A stretch of 52,981 nucleotides of DNA, taken from Bacteroidaceae bacterium (GTDB lineage Bacteria; Bacteroidota; Bacteroidia; Bacteroidales; Bacteroidaceae). A program made the translations under genes and the position numbers. Positions 32,918 through 40,536 of the stretch are shown here, piece by piece. The stretch lies in contig JAFYPH010000041.1 in the NCBI GenBank assembly GCA_017547585.1, positions 1 through 52,981 of the forward strand, given 5' to 3'. Every line of letters starts with the position of its first letter. The first letter of the stretch is position 1. A model generated the notes under the pieces. That model searched no databases. It saw only the letters and a program-made list of their open reading frames with translations, and was not told where the DNA came from.

Positions 32918-33088
32918 ATGCAGAGTATCAACGAAATATGCGTATGCTTTATTCTATGCTTCATATTTTCCTCCATATTTTCTGCATATGAAAGATACGG
33001 AGGCAAAATGAAAGATTGGGATTTTCTGAAATTGGGCTCGATGCATCCAATTTATTGCAGAAAATCAAAGAAAATTCGTTGTTTTTGA
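32918..33088 (+). CDS. Candidate small membrane or secreted peptide
   Basis: 56 codons. The N-terminal part is hydrophobic and Cys-rich (ICVCFILCFIFSSIFSA, about 7-23) and could be a signal or TM segment. The basic C-terminus is YCRKSKKIRCF. No family is recognised. The G9 tract lies four bases before the ATG. Codon use is AT-rich and unlike the neighbours, so this may be chance. Confidence 0.25.
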   Translation: MQSINEICVCFILCFIFSSIFSAYERYGGKMKDWDFLKLGSMHPIYCRKSKKIRCF

Positions 33089-33107
33089 TGGTTGAAGATT
33101 AAACAAT

Positions 33108-33137
33108 AAAAGCAGCCCTTTTAAAAGGGCTGCTTTT
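33108..33137. terminator. Perfect palindromic terminator
   Basis: AAAAGCAGCCCTTTT and its exact complement (15-base arms, no loop spacer) lie 24 bp after the stop of the minus-strand chorismatase-like gene. The flanking A/T allows use on either strand. Confidence 0.85.
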
Positions 33138-33161
33138 AGTATAATTGATAATTGTGGAATA

Positions 33162-34253
33162 TTATTTTACGCTGGCTGTGCCTTCAATCTCCACGAGAAG
33201 CTCGGGGCGGCAGACGTCGGCCTCAAGATAGTGCTTGGGAACGTCGGGGTAGTTCTCCTCCATGAATCTGATAACCTCGGGCGCGTCCTTGCCATTCTTT
33301 ATATATGTGCGCAGCAGTGTATATGTGCCTCCTTTTGTTGGTACGGGGATATTCTCTGCCGCTACCAGCTGCTTGATAATCTGCATTGTCTCGGCCGACT
33401 GCTCGGCGGCGTTGTCGAGCGAGAGGCTGTCCTCGCCTTTGATGGCTGCTGTGCCCGAAATATATACTGTGTCGCCAACGATGCGCGCGCGCTCGAACTT
33501 GGGAGTGGTGCGCTGTGGCTCGTCGCTCTTGCCTGTGAGTACCTTCTGTGAATAGTTGTGGGCCGATGTCTGCAGGGGGTTGTCTATTGCGTGATTAACG
33601 ACCTTTTCGCCCTTTACTGCGTAGACCTCGACCATCACTCCGCCACACGCAGTGCCTATTCCTGTGGCTGCGGGGTAGCCACCATTCCATTCGGCGCTGT
33701 TGTAGAAGCGGCTGCGAGCGTCGTTGAACTCCTGATAATTTTGTCTGTCGTCGTGCATCGAGGTTATCTGCTCAATGTAGTTCCACTGACGGTAGATGTC
33801 GCTTATCTTGAAGTTGTTTTTCGCAAGAATATTGCCAAGCTGCGCAAAAATCTCTTCGGACTGCTCTCTGATGCTTCCGTCGAGCGAGTGGGGGGTGATT
33901 CCCTCGGTGACAAGCTCGCAGAATCCGTCGCCCTGCAAAAGGGTGTATCCTGCGTGGCGTTCGTGGCTGATATTTTCTTCCTCGGGAAGATAGGTGACCT
34001 CTGCTGCCATCTTCGCTGTCAGGCAGGGCTGCGCAACATAGGCTACGAGGGGGGCGCACTCGCCAAACTCTGTGGCTACAGACTCTTTTAACAAACTGAG
34101 GTTGCGTGCATACTCTTCGTTATCGGCGGGGGCGTTGAACACTGTCAGTTTCAGCATATTGCTTTTGCCGGCAATCTGCTGCAATAGTTCGCGGCACATT
34201 CCCTCGAATGTGTCTGCCGATGCAAAGAAAATCTCCTGTTTTTTGTTTGTCAT
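33162..34253 (-). CDS. Chorismatase-like protein (FkbO/Hyg5 type, RidA-fold)
   Basis: 363 aa from the Met at 34253 (MTNKKQEIFFASADTF). An in-frame ATG at 34292 would add 13 residues not typical of the family. The C-terminal half is RidA/YjgF-like (GDTVYISGTAAIKGEDS) and the end, LEADVCRPELLVEIEGTAS, resembles the end of chorismate hydrolases of the FkbO/Hyg5 group. The N-terminal half is a second, diverged domain, as in that group. Possible reaction: conversion of chorismate to a benzoate or dihydrobenzoate product. No aryl-polyene or resorcinol genes are adjacent, so the pathway is unknown. Monocistronic, or read together with the following editing gene. Confidence 0.6.
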   Translation of the reverse strand: MTNKKQEIFFASADTFEGMCRELLQQIAGKSNMLKLTVFNAPADNEEYARNLSLLKESVATEFGECAPLVAYVAQPCLTAKMAAEVTYLPEEENISHERHAGYTLLQGDGFCELVTEGITPHSLDGSIREQSEEIFAQLGNILAKNNFKISDIYRQWNYIEQITSMHDDRQNYQEFNDARSRFYNSAEWNGGYPAATGIGTACGGVMVEVYAVKGEKVVNHAIDNPLQTSAHNYSQKVLTGKSDEPQRTTPKFERARIVGDTVYISGTAAIKGEDSLSLDNAAEQSAETMQIIKQLVAAENIPVPTKGGTYTLLRTYIKNGKDAPEVIRFMEENYPDVPKHYLEADVCRPELLVEIEGTASVK

Positions 34254-34310
34254 TTGTCTGTTGTGCGTTCTTGGGGTGCGAAGATACAACAAAAGCCGCT
34301 TAGTTGCAAA

Positions 34311-34784
34311 TTATATTTTAGGCAATAGTTTGAATCTTAGGCGCAGAGTGCCATTTTCCCATGTGTGGCTGATGATTTTGAATGTTCCAATCTCGGATGT
34401 GTTCTCGACGTGCAGTCCCACGCAAGCGCATACGTCGTAGTCGCCGATGCGTACAAGGCGTATAGTCTCGCTGACGTCGTCGGGCAGTTTTTCGGTCTCA
34501 ACCTCTGCGGGGAGTTTGTCGATGGTCGTGTATTCTGTGGTCACGGGCAGGCACATTGCAATAACCTTGTTCACCTGCTCCTCTATGGCTGCTATCTGCT
34601 CTTCGGTGGGTGCTTCGGGCAGTTGGTAGTCGCATTTGCTCTTTTTGCGCTCAATGTGTGCGTTCTTGCTTCTCTTGCATCCGAACATGCGTATCATCGT
34701 CTGATTCAACAAATGTTCTACACTGTGCATTGGGGGATACTCCTGTTTGTTGTGTTCGTTAAGGATGGGTGTTTCGTTTGTCAT
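34311..34784 (-). CDS. AlaX-type alanyl-tRNA editing protein
   Basis: 157 aa. It carries both zinc-binding pairs of the threonyl/alanyl-tRNA synthetase second additional domain: HSVEH near 20-24 and CVGLH near 121-125. The surrounding ENTSEIGTFKIISH is typical. Role: hydrolysis of mischarged Ser- or Gly-tRNA(Ala) in the cytoplasm. Free-standing AlaX proteins are usually 150-240 aa, so this is a short form. Its first roughly 20 codons are repeated at 35461-35520, upstream of the LRR gene. Confidence 0.85.
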   Translation of the reverse strand: MTNETPILNEHNKQEYPPMHSVEHLLNQTMIRMFGCKRSKNAHIERKKSKCDYQLPEAPTEEQIAAIEEQVNKVIAMCLPVTTEYTTIDKLPAEVETEKLPDDVSETIRLVRIGDYDVCACVGLHVENTSEIGTFKIISHTWENGTLRLRFKLLPKI

Positions 34785-34798
34785 TTGGTTTCAAGTGT

Positions 34799-35413
34799 TT
34801 AATAGAATATTAATTTGCCGACAGTAGTACTTGGCCAACGCAAATAACCATAATTCACGCTGTCCAATTCGATTACCAATCTGTTGTATTTATTTAAAAA
34901 AGCAATATCTTTCCATTCCCTTGGTAAAATCAATGTTCCTATGTATGAATCCTTGAATTGTCTTCCATAGGGTGAATGCAATGAGGAGGGTATTTGCAAT
35001 GTCTCAATGTGCGTATGTCCAAAAGCAAAGGTTCCAATTTCTTTGACACTGTCGGGTATGATAACTGATGGCAGAATACAATTGGCAAATACGCAATGTT
35101 GGCTATGCTCGAAATCAAAAGAATTATTACCAATGCTCAATAGTCCATCGGGCAGTTCGAATTTTTCAATAACTCTGACTCCACGCATAAATTCCGAAGC
35201 AAACCCCTTTACTCCTTTGGGAACGATTAATGTCTTTATGGATTTATTGGGATGGTGTTGGTTGTATGTGTTCAACTCTGTCTCCTCAATGATATATTCA
35301 TTATCTTTAGAAGGTTCAAAACTCAGCGCAATGCCGTTGTTATCAACAAGAAATCTTCCTGATGAACTTTCAATGTATTTAGGTATGAACTTGAAAAAAG
35401 AAAATTTTGTCAT
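34799..35413 (-). CDS. Leucine-rich repeat protein (BspA/LRR_5-like)
   Basis: 204 aa with BspA-type repeats, for example IKTLIVPKGVKGFASEFMRGVRVIEKFELP, SVIIPDSVKEIGTFAFGHTHIETLQIP and GTLILPREWKDI. There is no signal peptide, so it seems cytoplasmic, unlike surface BspA proteins. It starts inside the stop of a 36-codon frame that copies the alaX 5' end (ATGA overlap), and it ends 14 bp before the real alaX start. The gene therefore sits between two copies of the alaX start, which suggests insertion by duplication. Base composition is more AT-rich than the neighbours. Function unknown. Confidence 0.75.
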   Translation of the reverse strand: MTKFSFFKFIPKYIESSSGRFLVDNNGIALSFEPSKDNEYIIEETELNTYNQHHPNKSIKTLIVPKGVKGFASEFMRGVRVIEKFELPDGLLSIGNNSFDFEHSQHCVFANCILPSVIIPDSVKEIGTFAFGHTHIETLQIPSSLHSPYGRQFKDSYIGTLILPREWKDIAFLNKYNRLVIELDSVNYGYLRWPSTTVGKLIFY

Positions 35414-35520
35414 AATTTTCGTTGTTCTTGATTAATTGGTGATATCTCAAACTCTCCGTTATGCATAGGAGGGCACTCCTGTTTGTTGTGCTCGTTTAGT
35501 ATGGGTGTTTCGTTTGTCAT
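35410..35520 (-). pseudogene. Duplicated 5' fragment of the alaX gene, 36 codons
   Basis: The frame begins MTNETPILNEHNKQECPPMH, against MTNETPILNEHNKQEYPPMH in the complete gene, then diverges after about 20 codons and stops. Zinc ligands are lost except the first His. About 60 bp of DNA match 34725-34784 with some substitutions, so the copy is not brand new. Its stop overlaps the LRR start (ATGA). It may therefore act as a translated leader, donating the old alaX translation start to the LRR gene. Confidence 0.8.
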
Positions 35521-35645
35521 TTGCTTGTGAAAATTAATCGTATATGCAAAGGTAGAAAAATTTCGTAGCAATGTGGCTCTTTTATGAATTTTGTTTCTCT
35601 GCGAAAATGTCGGTGGTTGCAAACGGATGTTTGTAGGCAAAATAT

Positions 35646-35653
35646 TATATTTG
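35646..35653 (+). promoter_or_regulatory. -7 box upstream of the GH78 gene
   Basis: TATATTTG (then C) matches TAnnTTTG, 25 bp before the ATG at 35679. No -33 box at ideal spacing was found. Confidence 0.5.
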
Positions 35654-35678
35654 CAATATTAATATTGGCGTAGAGTAT

Positions 35679-38381
35679 ATGAAATTTAGGAATATTTTGA
35701 TGGCGCTGCTTGTGTGTGCCGTGGCGGTGGCTGCGGTGCCGGCTTTTGCTAAAGGCCGACGTGCGACGATTGCGCCTGTGTCGCTTACTTGTGAATATGC
35801 GTCGAGCCCGTTGCTCGATATTCAGAATCCGCGGTTGTCGTGGGTGAATGAGAATGTGAAGAGTCGTCGGGGTGCGGCGCAGAGTGCCTATCGTGTGCGT
35901 GTGGCCGAGTCGCCTGATGGCTTCGACGCTCCTTTGTGGGACACGGGCAAGGTGGCGTCGGACGATTCTGCGTTTATCACTTATGCGGGCCCTGCGTTAA
36001 GGTCGCGCACCACATATTGGTGGCAGGTGATGGTGTGGGACGAGAATGGTTGCGCATCGCAGTGGAGCGAGCTTGCTTGCTGGCACATGGGTATTCTGTC
36101 GCAGGATGAGTGGTTGGGTAAATGGATAGGCGCTCCGTGGCAGGGCGAGGAGTCTTATGATGTGATGCGGAGCATGGACTTTCAGCCTGCGCCGCTGTTG
36201 CGTCGTGAGTTCAGTGTTTCGAAGCCTGTGAAAGAGGCGCGTTTCTATGGCACGGGCCTGGGCTACTTTGAATTATACGTCAATGGCGAGCGTGTGGGCG
36301 AGGATTATCTTTCGCCCAACCAGACGAACTATGATAAGCGCCCCACGCTGGACACGCGCGGCATTGTGGTTACCGATCCTTTTAATGAATATACTGTAAT
36401 GTATCTGTCGCACGACCTTACGGCTATGCTCGACGAGGGCGAAAATGCTGTGGGCGTGATTCTTGGAAATGGTTTTTATGATATTACCACTCATTGGGTG
36501 CTGGGCTACGGAACTCCGCGTTTCATGGGTCAGATTGAGCTTGTTTACGAGGATGGCTCGCGTGAGGTTATTGCTTCGGACGAGAATTGGCGCGTGGAGC
36601 GCAGTGCTATTGTGAGCGACCAAATTTACCATGGTGAGCATTATGATGCGCGACGCGAACATGATGGTTGGTGCACGGCAGGGTACGATGATTCGCAGTG
36701 GGCGTCTGCGGCATTGAAGCGCGCGCCCTGCGGAAAGCTTGTTCCACAGAATGGCCCTGCCGACCGCATCTGTGAGCGTTTCGCGCCGCTGAGTATTGAG
36801 AGAGGCGAGAATGGTGCTTTTCGCGTTAAATTTCCCGTGGAGGTGTCGGGCTGGGTGGCGTTGAAGAATATCGATGCTGCTGCGGGACAGAGAATCTCGA
36901 TAAAGTATTTGAGTGAGTCGCCGGGCAATGGCACGAATAGTTATACGGCAAAGGGCTCGGGCAATGAGTCGTATCATGCGCGCTTCACATGGTTCGTATT
37001 TTCCGAGGTTGAGATTTCGGGCATCGACAGCCTGACTGCCGCGCAGGTCGAGGCGCATGCTGTAAACTCGAACGTGCAGCCGTCGGGCCATTTTGCGACC
37101 TCCAATGAGCTTATAAATACTATTAACAGAATATGGCAGCGCAGCCAGCTTGACAATATGCACGGCTCGATTGCCAGCGACTGCCCCCACCGCGAGCGCT
37201 CGGCCTATACGGGCGATGGACAGATTGCCTGCGTCACGGTGATGCACAATTTCGATGCTCGCACATTCTATAATAAATGGATTCGAGACATCAGAGGCGC
37301 GCAGACAATGGACGGATACGTTCCCAATGGTGCGCCGTGGCAGCCGGGGTGCGGAGGCGGAGTAGGCTGGGGCGCTGCAATGGAGATTATGCCCTGGGAG
37401 TTCTATCGTCACTATGGCGACGAGCGTATGCTGGAGCAGAATTTCGAGGCTATGTGCAAGCACGTCCGTTGGATGACTACGTGGGTGAACGAGGATACAG
37501 GCATTATGCTGACGCAGGATGCTTGCCCGTGGAAGAACTTGGGCGATTGGTTGCCTCCGCGTGAATTGCCGCGCACGGAATTGGTGCATACATTCTTCTT
37601 GTGGATGTGTTCGGATATTGCCTCTTCGGTTGCCGAGAAGCTTGGCCGCACGGCCGAGGTCGAGGAGTTTGCTGCGTTGTGCGACCGCACGGCGGCAGCG
37701 TTCCACAAAGAGTTTTACGACCCGACGACAGGCTCTTATGGCAAGCATGGAAGCAATGTGCTTGCGCTGAAAATGGGTGTTCCGGCCGACCGCAAGGCAA
37801 GGGTTGTTGAGGCGCTGCGTGCAAATATTGCCGAGGTTAACGACCATCTTGACACGGGAATAGTGAGTACACGTTATCTGTTCGAGGTCTTGTGTGACAA
37901 TGGCCTTAAAGAGCTTGCGTATAAGATTATCAATCAGCGTGATTTTCCGGGATTCGGCTGGTGGATTGAGCAGGGCGCAACGACTACGTGGGAGCAGTGG
38001 GACGGTGGAAATTCGCGTAATCACCCGATGTTCGGTGGTGGCATCGGCTGGTTCTACCGCGACCTTGCGGGGTTGCGCCTGAAAGATGCGGGCTTCCGCT
38101 CGTTCGACGTAAAGCCGGTGATTCCCGATGGCCTTGAGTGGGTGAGCTATTCGCTGAACACCACTTATGGAAAGATTGAGCTTGATTGGACGTTGCGCAA
38201 CGGTCGCTTCACGCTCGAGTGTGAGGTTCCGGTGGGTGCGACGGCTACCATCTGGGTGCCGTATGGTGGCGATGCGCCGAAAATTAAGGAGAGTGAATTT
38301 GTGAGGGCCAAAGGATTGCGCGACGGAAACGCTCTTTATGAGGTTGCGTCGGGACGATACAAATTCAAGAGCAGTATGTGA
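35679..38381 (+). CDS. Alpha-L-rhamnosidase, GH78
   Basis: 900 aa. A signal peptide (ILMALLVCAVAVAAVPAFAKG) is followed by Fn3-like and N-terminal rhamnosidase domains, then the (alpha/alpha)6 barrel and a C-terminal beta domain. The motif ASDCPHRERSAYTGDGQ near 496-512 carries the catalytic acid region. GATTTWEQWDG near 767-777 holds the second catalytic Glu. Role: cleavage of terminal alpha-L-rhamnose from plant or bacterial polysaccharides or glycosides outside the cytoplasm. No SusC/SusD genes are near, so it is not in a standard polysaccharide utilisation locus. Monocistronic with a terminator. Confidence 0.93.
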   Translation: MKFRNILMALLVCAVAVAAVPAFAKGRRATIAPVSLTCEYASSPLLDIQNPRLSWVNENVKSRRGAAQSAYRVRVAESPDGFDAPLWDTGKVASDDSAFITYAGPALRSRTTYWWQVMVWDENGCASQWSELACWHMGILSQDEWLGKWIGAPWQGEESYDVMRSMDFQPAPLLRREFSVSKPVKEARFYGTGLGYFELYVNGERVGEDYLSPNQTNYDKRPTLDTRGIVVTDPFNEYTVMYLSHDLTAMLDEGENAVGVILGNGFYDITTHWVLGYGTPRFMGQIELVYEDGSREVIASDENWRVERSAIVSDQIYHGEHYDARREHDGWCTAGYDDSQWASAALKRAPCGKLVPQNGPADRICERFAPLSIERGENGAFRVKFPVEVSGWVALKNIDAAAGQRISIKYLSESPGNGTNSYTAKGSGNESYHARFTWFVFSEVEISGIDSLTAAQVEAHAVNSNVQPSGHFATSNELINTINRIWQRSQLDNMHGSIASDCPHRERSAYTGDGQIACVTVMHNFDARTFYNKWIRDIRGAQTMDGYVPNGAPWQPGCGGGVGWGAAMEIMPWEFYRHYGDERMLEQNFEAMCKHVRWMTTWVNEDTGIMLTQDACPWKNLGDWLPPRELPRTELVHTFFLWMCSDIASSVAEKLGRTAEVEEFAALCDRTAAAFHKEFYDPTTGSYGKHGSNVLALKMGVPADRKARVVEALRANIAEVNDHLDTGIVSTRYLFEVLCDNGLKELAYKIINQRDFPGFGWWIEQGATTTWEQWDGGNSRNHPMFGGGIGWFYRDLAGLRLKDAGFRSFDVKPVIPDGLEWVSYSLNTTYGKIELDWTLRNGRFTLECEVPVGATATIWVPYGGDAPKIKESEFVRAKGLRDGNALYEVASGRYKFKSSM

Positions 38382-38400
38382 TTTTGGGAATCATCAAATA

Positions 38401-38436
38401 AATATTGGGAGCCAATATTGGCTCCCAATATTTTTA
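38401..38436. terminator. Bidirectional terminator after the GH78 gene
   Basis: AATATTGGGAGCC, loop AATATT, GGCTCCCAATATT, then TTTT on the plus strand. The T run overlaps the stop codon of the convergent XRE gene. Confidence 0.9.
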
Positions 38437-38640
38437 TTGCCAATCACTCTCCTCTAATTGGAAAATGTCGTCGGTACTTTTCTTGAATACAGAGGCTATT
38501 TTCAATGCTAGCAGTGTAGAGGGGACGAATTTTCCCGATTCTATTGCATTGATTGTCTGCCTGCTGACGCCGACTGCGTCGGCTAATTGCTGTTGCGAGA
38601 TGCGCACTATGGCGCGCTCCACTCTTATATTATTCTTCAT
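38434..38640 (-). CDS. XRE-family transcriptional regulator
   Basis: 68 aa, essentially one Cro/C1-type helix-turn-helix (RISQQQLADAVGVSRQTINAIESGKFVPS). It resembles the small YozG-like regulators found next to membrane proteins. It overlaps the preceding TM-protein gene by 11 bp, so the two are made together. Probable autorepressor of the pair; a palindrome ATGTA-N5-TACAT lies inside their promoter. Confidence 0.9.
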   Translation of the reverse strand: MKNNIRVERAIVRISQQQLADAVGVSRQTINAIESGKFVPSTLLALKIASVFKKSTDDIFQLEESDWQ

Positions 38641-39043
38641 TTCTACATGAGTATTTATGAATGTTGTATCGGAAAATGATGATGTATGCTAACAGCACAA
38701 AATATTGGGTGATGGAGAGCGTATATATGTACCATCCACCGTAAATAATAAGCGAAGCTAATACTATAATAACGCAGTTTAGAATGATTGCTTTAATCAT
38801 TGCGTCCATGCGCAGTGAGTTTATAAATTCGTCCTCGATTTTCTCTTTGGAGAATGCTACCATGTAAAGGCCTATGAGTGTACCAATGATTGCAATGTTT
38901 GCCTTTAATGCCGGATAAAATTCAAATTCCAACGGTGTGTAATATTCTACAAAGATTAGGTAGAGTCCTAAAATTGCGCATGGGGTGAATACTGCCCAGC
39001 CTGCCTTGCGGCACCATGTGGGTAAAAGCCATAGATTTTTCAT
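38630..39043 (-). CDS. Membrane protein paired with XRE regulator
   Basis: 137 aa from the Met at 39043 (MKNLWLLPTWCRKAGWAVF). An upstream in-frame ATG at 39109 would add 22 residues with no hydrophobic or conserved character. Four predicted TM helices lie near 16-32, 47-62, 84-103 and 107-125, with a cytoplasmic KEKIEDEFINSLRMDA segment between helices 2 and 3. This matches a class of small membrane proteins regularly paired with YozG-like regulators. Function unknown. Confidence 0.75.
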   Translation of the reverse strand: MKNLWLLPTWCRKAGWAVFTPCAILGLYLIFVEYYTPLEFEFYPALKANIAIIGTLIGLYMVAFSKEKIEDEFINSLRMDAMIKAIILNCVIIVLASLIIYGGWYIYTLSITQYFVLLAYIIIFRYNIHKYSCRNEE

Positions 39044-39120
39044 ACGATTCTTTTTTAAGTTTATAAATTGATAAAAGATGTTGCTTATTGATTGCGCGCT
39101 ATTCAGCAACTATCTCCGCT

Positions 39121-39152
39121 GCAAATGTAATGTATGCTTTACATATAAGCAA
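39121..39152 (-). promoter_or_regulatory. Promoter and likely operator of the TM protein/XRE pair
   Basis: The minus strand has TTG (39150-39152), 20 bp, then TACATTTG (39122-39129), a good -33/-7 arrangement for Bacteroidales. Between the boxes lies ATGTA-TGCTT-TACAT (39130-39144), ideally placed for repression by the XRE protein (inference). Confidence 0.6.
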
Positions 39153-39232
39153 GTAAAATTTACAAAAAGTTTTGTTTGTGCGACATTTTAACCTTTGTAA
39201 ACAGTCTGTGGCTTTTAAGAATCATATAAATG

Positions 39233-39265
39233 AAAAGGCGCAAACACTTTTGTGATGCGCCTTTT
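39233..39265 (-). terminator. Terminator of the 5'-nucleotidase gene
   Basis: AAAAGGCGCA and TGCGCCTTTT form the stem, with an inner CAC/GTG pairing. On the minus strand this gives a U-ending stem 9 bp after the stop. Confidence 0.8.
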
Positions 39266-39274
39266 GTATGGTTG

Positions 39275-39721
39275 CTACATGAGCAGATATTTAAGGATAC
39301 TTTCCCAGTCGGGGAACTTCTCTGAGCCGAATTTTATAAGTTCACCCTTGAATTCGCTTGCTCCGTTCTTGTCGCGGTCGTCAATGAGGTAGTCGCCATC
39401 GAGAAGGTCTTTGCGGTGGGTGATTATCAGACGTTTGTGGAACATGTCGTCCATATATTTTTTTACCCACTGCACCTTGTCCGATGCGGCGGTGGGGTTG
39501 TTCCACGGCGAGGTTGTGAGGATGAATACGTCGTAGCTGCGTGCAAGCAGACGTACAACCTCGGCTGCGCCGGGGATAGGATCCATAAGGGCAAAGATTC
39601 CGGGAATTTCGTCTAATTTTCCTTTGTATTGCTCTTTTGTTGCTTCGTCGATTTTTGCAACGCCCGATTCAAAATCGACCAGCACTCCGTCCATGTCAAA
39701 GTATATTCTCTTTTTGTTCAT
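39275..39721 (-). CDS. 5'-nucleotidase, NT5C-like (HAD family)
   Basis: 148 aa. HAD motif I is YFDMDGVLVDF near 7-17, the motif II-like segment is VFILTTSPWNNP near 70-81, and a late motif is YLIDDRDKNGASEF near 122-135. Length and pattern suit the bacterial 5'(3')-deoxyribonucleotidase group. Role: dephosphorylation of (deoxy)nucleoside monophosphates in the cytoplasm, helping balance dNTP pools. It is 91 bp after the transglycosylase gene. Confidence 0.85.
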   Translation of the reverse strand: MNKKRIYFDMDGVLVDFESGVAKIDEATKEQYKGKLDEIPGIFALMDPIPGAAEVVRLLARSYDVFILTTSPWNNPTAASDKVQWVKKYMDDMFHKRLIITHRKDLLDGDYLIDDRDKNGASEFKGELIKFGSEKFPDWESILKYLLM

Positions 39722-39812
39722 AGCAATAATATGTATTTATGTTTGCGCTTTAGGCAAATATACGTGTTTTTTGTCGAGTTTCTATACTTTTTGCCGGAAA
39801 ATGTGAAAATCT

Positions 39813-40478
39813 TTATTCGAATTTTATCGGGCCGATATTTTTCATGTTTTTGAGAATGGCATTTTGTCGCTGCTTCATATATTTCGACGGCTTTGCCGAA
39901 TTGAATTTTCGGGGGTTGGGCAGGGTGGCGGCGATGAGTGCGCACTGCTCCTTTGTGAGCTTGTCGGGAGTGGTGTTGAAGTTGATTTTCGCGACGGCTG
40001 CTGCGCCGTATATTCCGTTGCCCATTTCTATGCAGTTGAGGTAGGCCTCCATTATTCTTTTCTTGCTCCACAGCTGCTCCATGAGCACCGTGAAATAGGC
40101 TTCGAGCCCTTTGCGCAGCCACGAGCGGCCCTGCCACAGGAAAAGATTCTTTGCTGTCTGCTGGGTGATGGTGCTTGCTCCGCGCAGACGTTTGCCAGCT
40201 TCTGCCTCGCGTCGCGCAATCTCTATCTGCTTAAAGTCGAATCCATCGTGCTCCATAAAAAGATTGTCCTCGGAGGCAACGACCGCCTGAACAAGGTTGG
40301 GCGATATTTTCTCTATCGGCGTCCATGTGTAGTTTATGGGTGTTCCCTCGTCGATGTTTCTTGTGAGCATCAGCGGGGTGACGGGCACGGGAATGTAGCG
40401 ATAGAGTGCAACCAGACATACGGGCAGCAATATTGCTGTCAGCAGCAGGCAAGCTATTATACGGAGAATCTTTTTCAC
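39813..40478 (-). CDS. mtgA: Monofunctional biosynthetic peptidoglycan transglycosylase
   Basis: 221 aa. One N-terminal TM (IIACLLLTAILLPVCLVALY) is followed by a GT51 domain. The catalytic motif is ASEDNLFMEHDGFDFKQIE near 68-86, followed by RGASTITQQTAKNLFL near 98-113. Role: polymerisation of lipid II into glycan strands at the outer face of the inner membrane. No transpeptidase domain is present, so it is the monofunctional form and of normal length. Confidence 0.92.
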   Translation of the reverse strand: MKKILRIIACLLLTAILLPVCLVALYRYIPVPVTPLMLTRNIDEGTPINYTWTPIEKISPNLVQAVVASEDNLFMEHDGFDFKQIEIARREAEAGKRLRGASTITQQTAKNLFLWQGRSWLRKGLEAYFTVLMEQLWSKKRIMEAYLNCIEMGNGIYGAAAVAKINFNTTPDKLTKEQCALIAATLPNPRKFNSAKPSKYMKQRQNAILKNMKNIGPIKFE

Positions 40479-40497
40479 GCTTGTGGTTTTTTATGAA

Positions 40498-40526
40498 GAT
40501 GGCTACCTTTTTGTGAGGTAGCCATC
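40498..40526 (-). terminator. Terminator of the fabD/GH13/DUF4919 operon
   Basis: GATGGCTACCT and AGGTAGCCATC form an 11-bp stem with a 7-base loop, starting 11 bp after the last stop of the operon. Confidence 0.8.
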
Positions 40527-40536
40527 GTTTATATTC

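Noticed and set aside
33162-34292. Start of the chorismatase-like gene at 34292
   Set aside because: The first 13 codons (MLYLRTPRTHNRQ) look like non-coding DNA. The Met at 34253 gives a better N-terminus.
35410-35640. A 76-codon protein starting at 35640
   Set aside because: Only the part from the Met at 35520 matches alaX. The upstream extension is AT-rich promoter-like DNA, so the shorter 36-codon fragment was recorded instead.
36273-38024. A 583-codon open frame antisense to the GH78 gene
   Set aside because: Rich in Arg/His/Ile with no recognisable fold, and fully covered by the well-supported rhamnosidase on the other strand.
38630-39109. Start of the membrane protein at 39109
   Set aside because: The added 22 residues lie close to the -7 box at 39122, leaving little leader, and lack conservation-like features. 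The Met at 39043 directly precedes the first hydrophobic segment.
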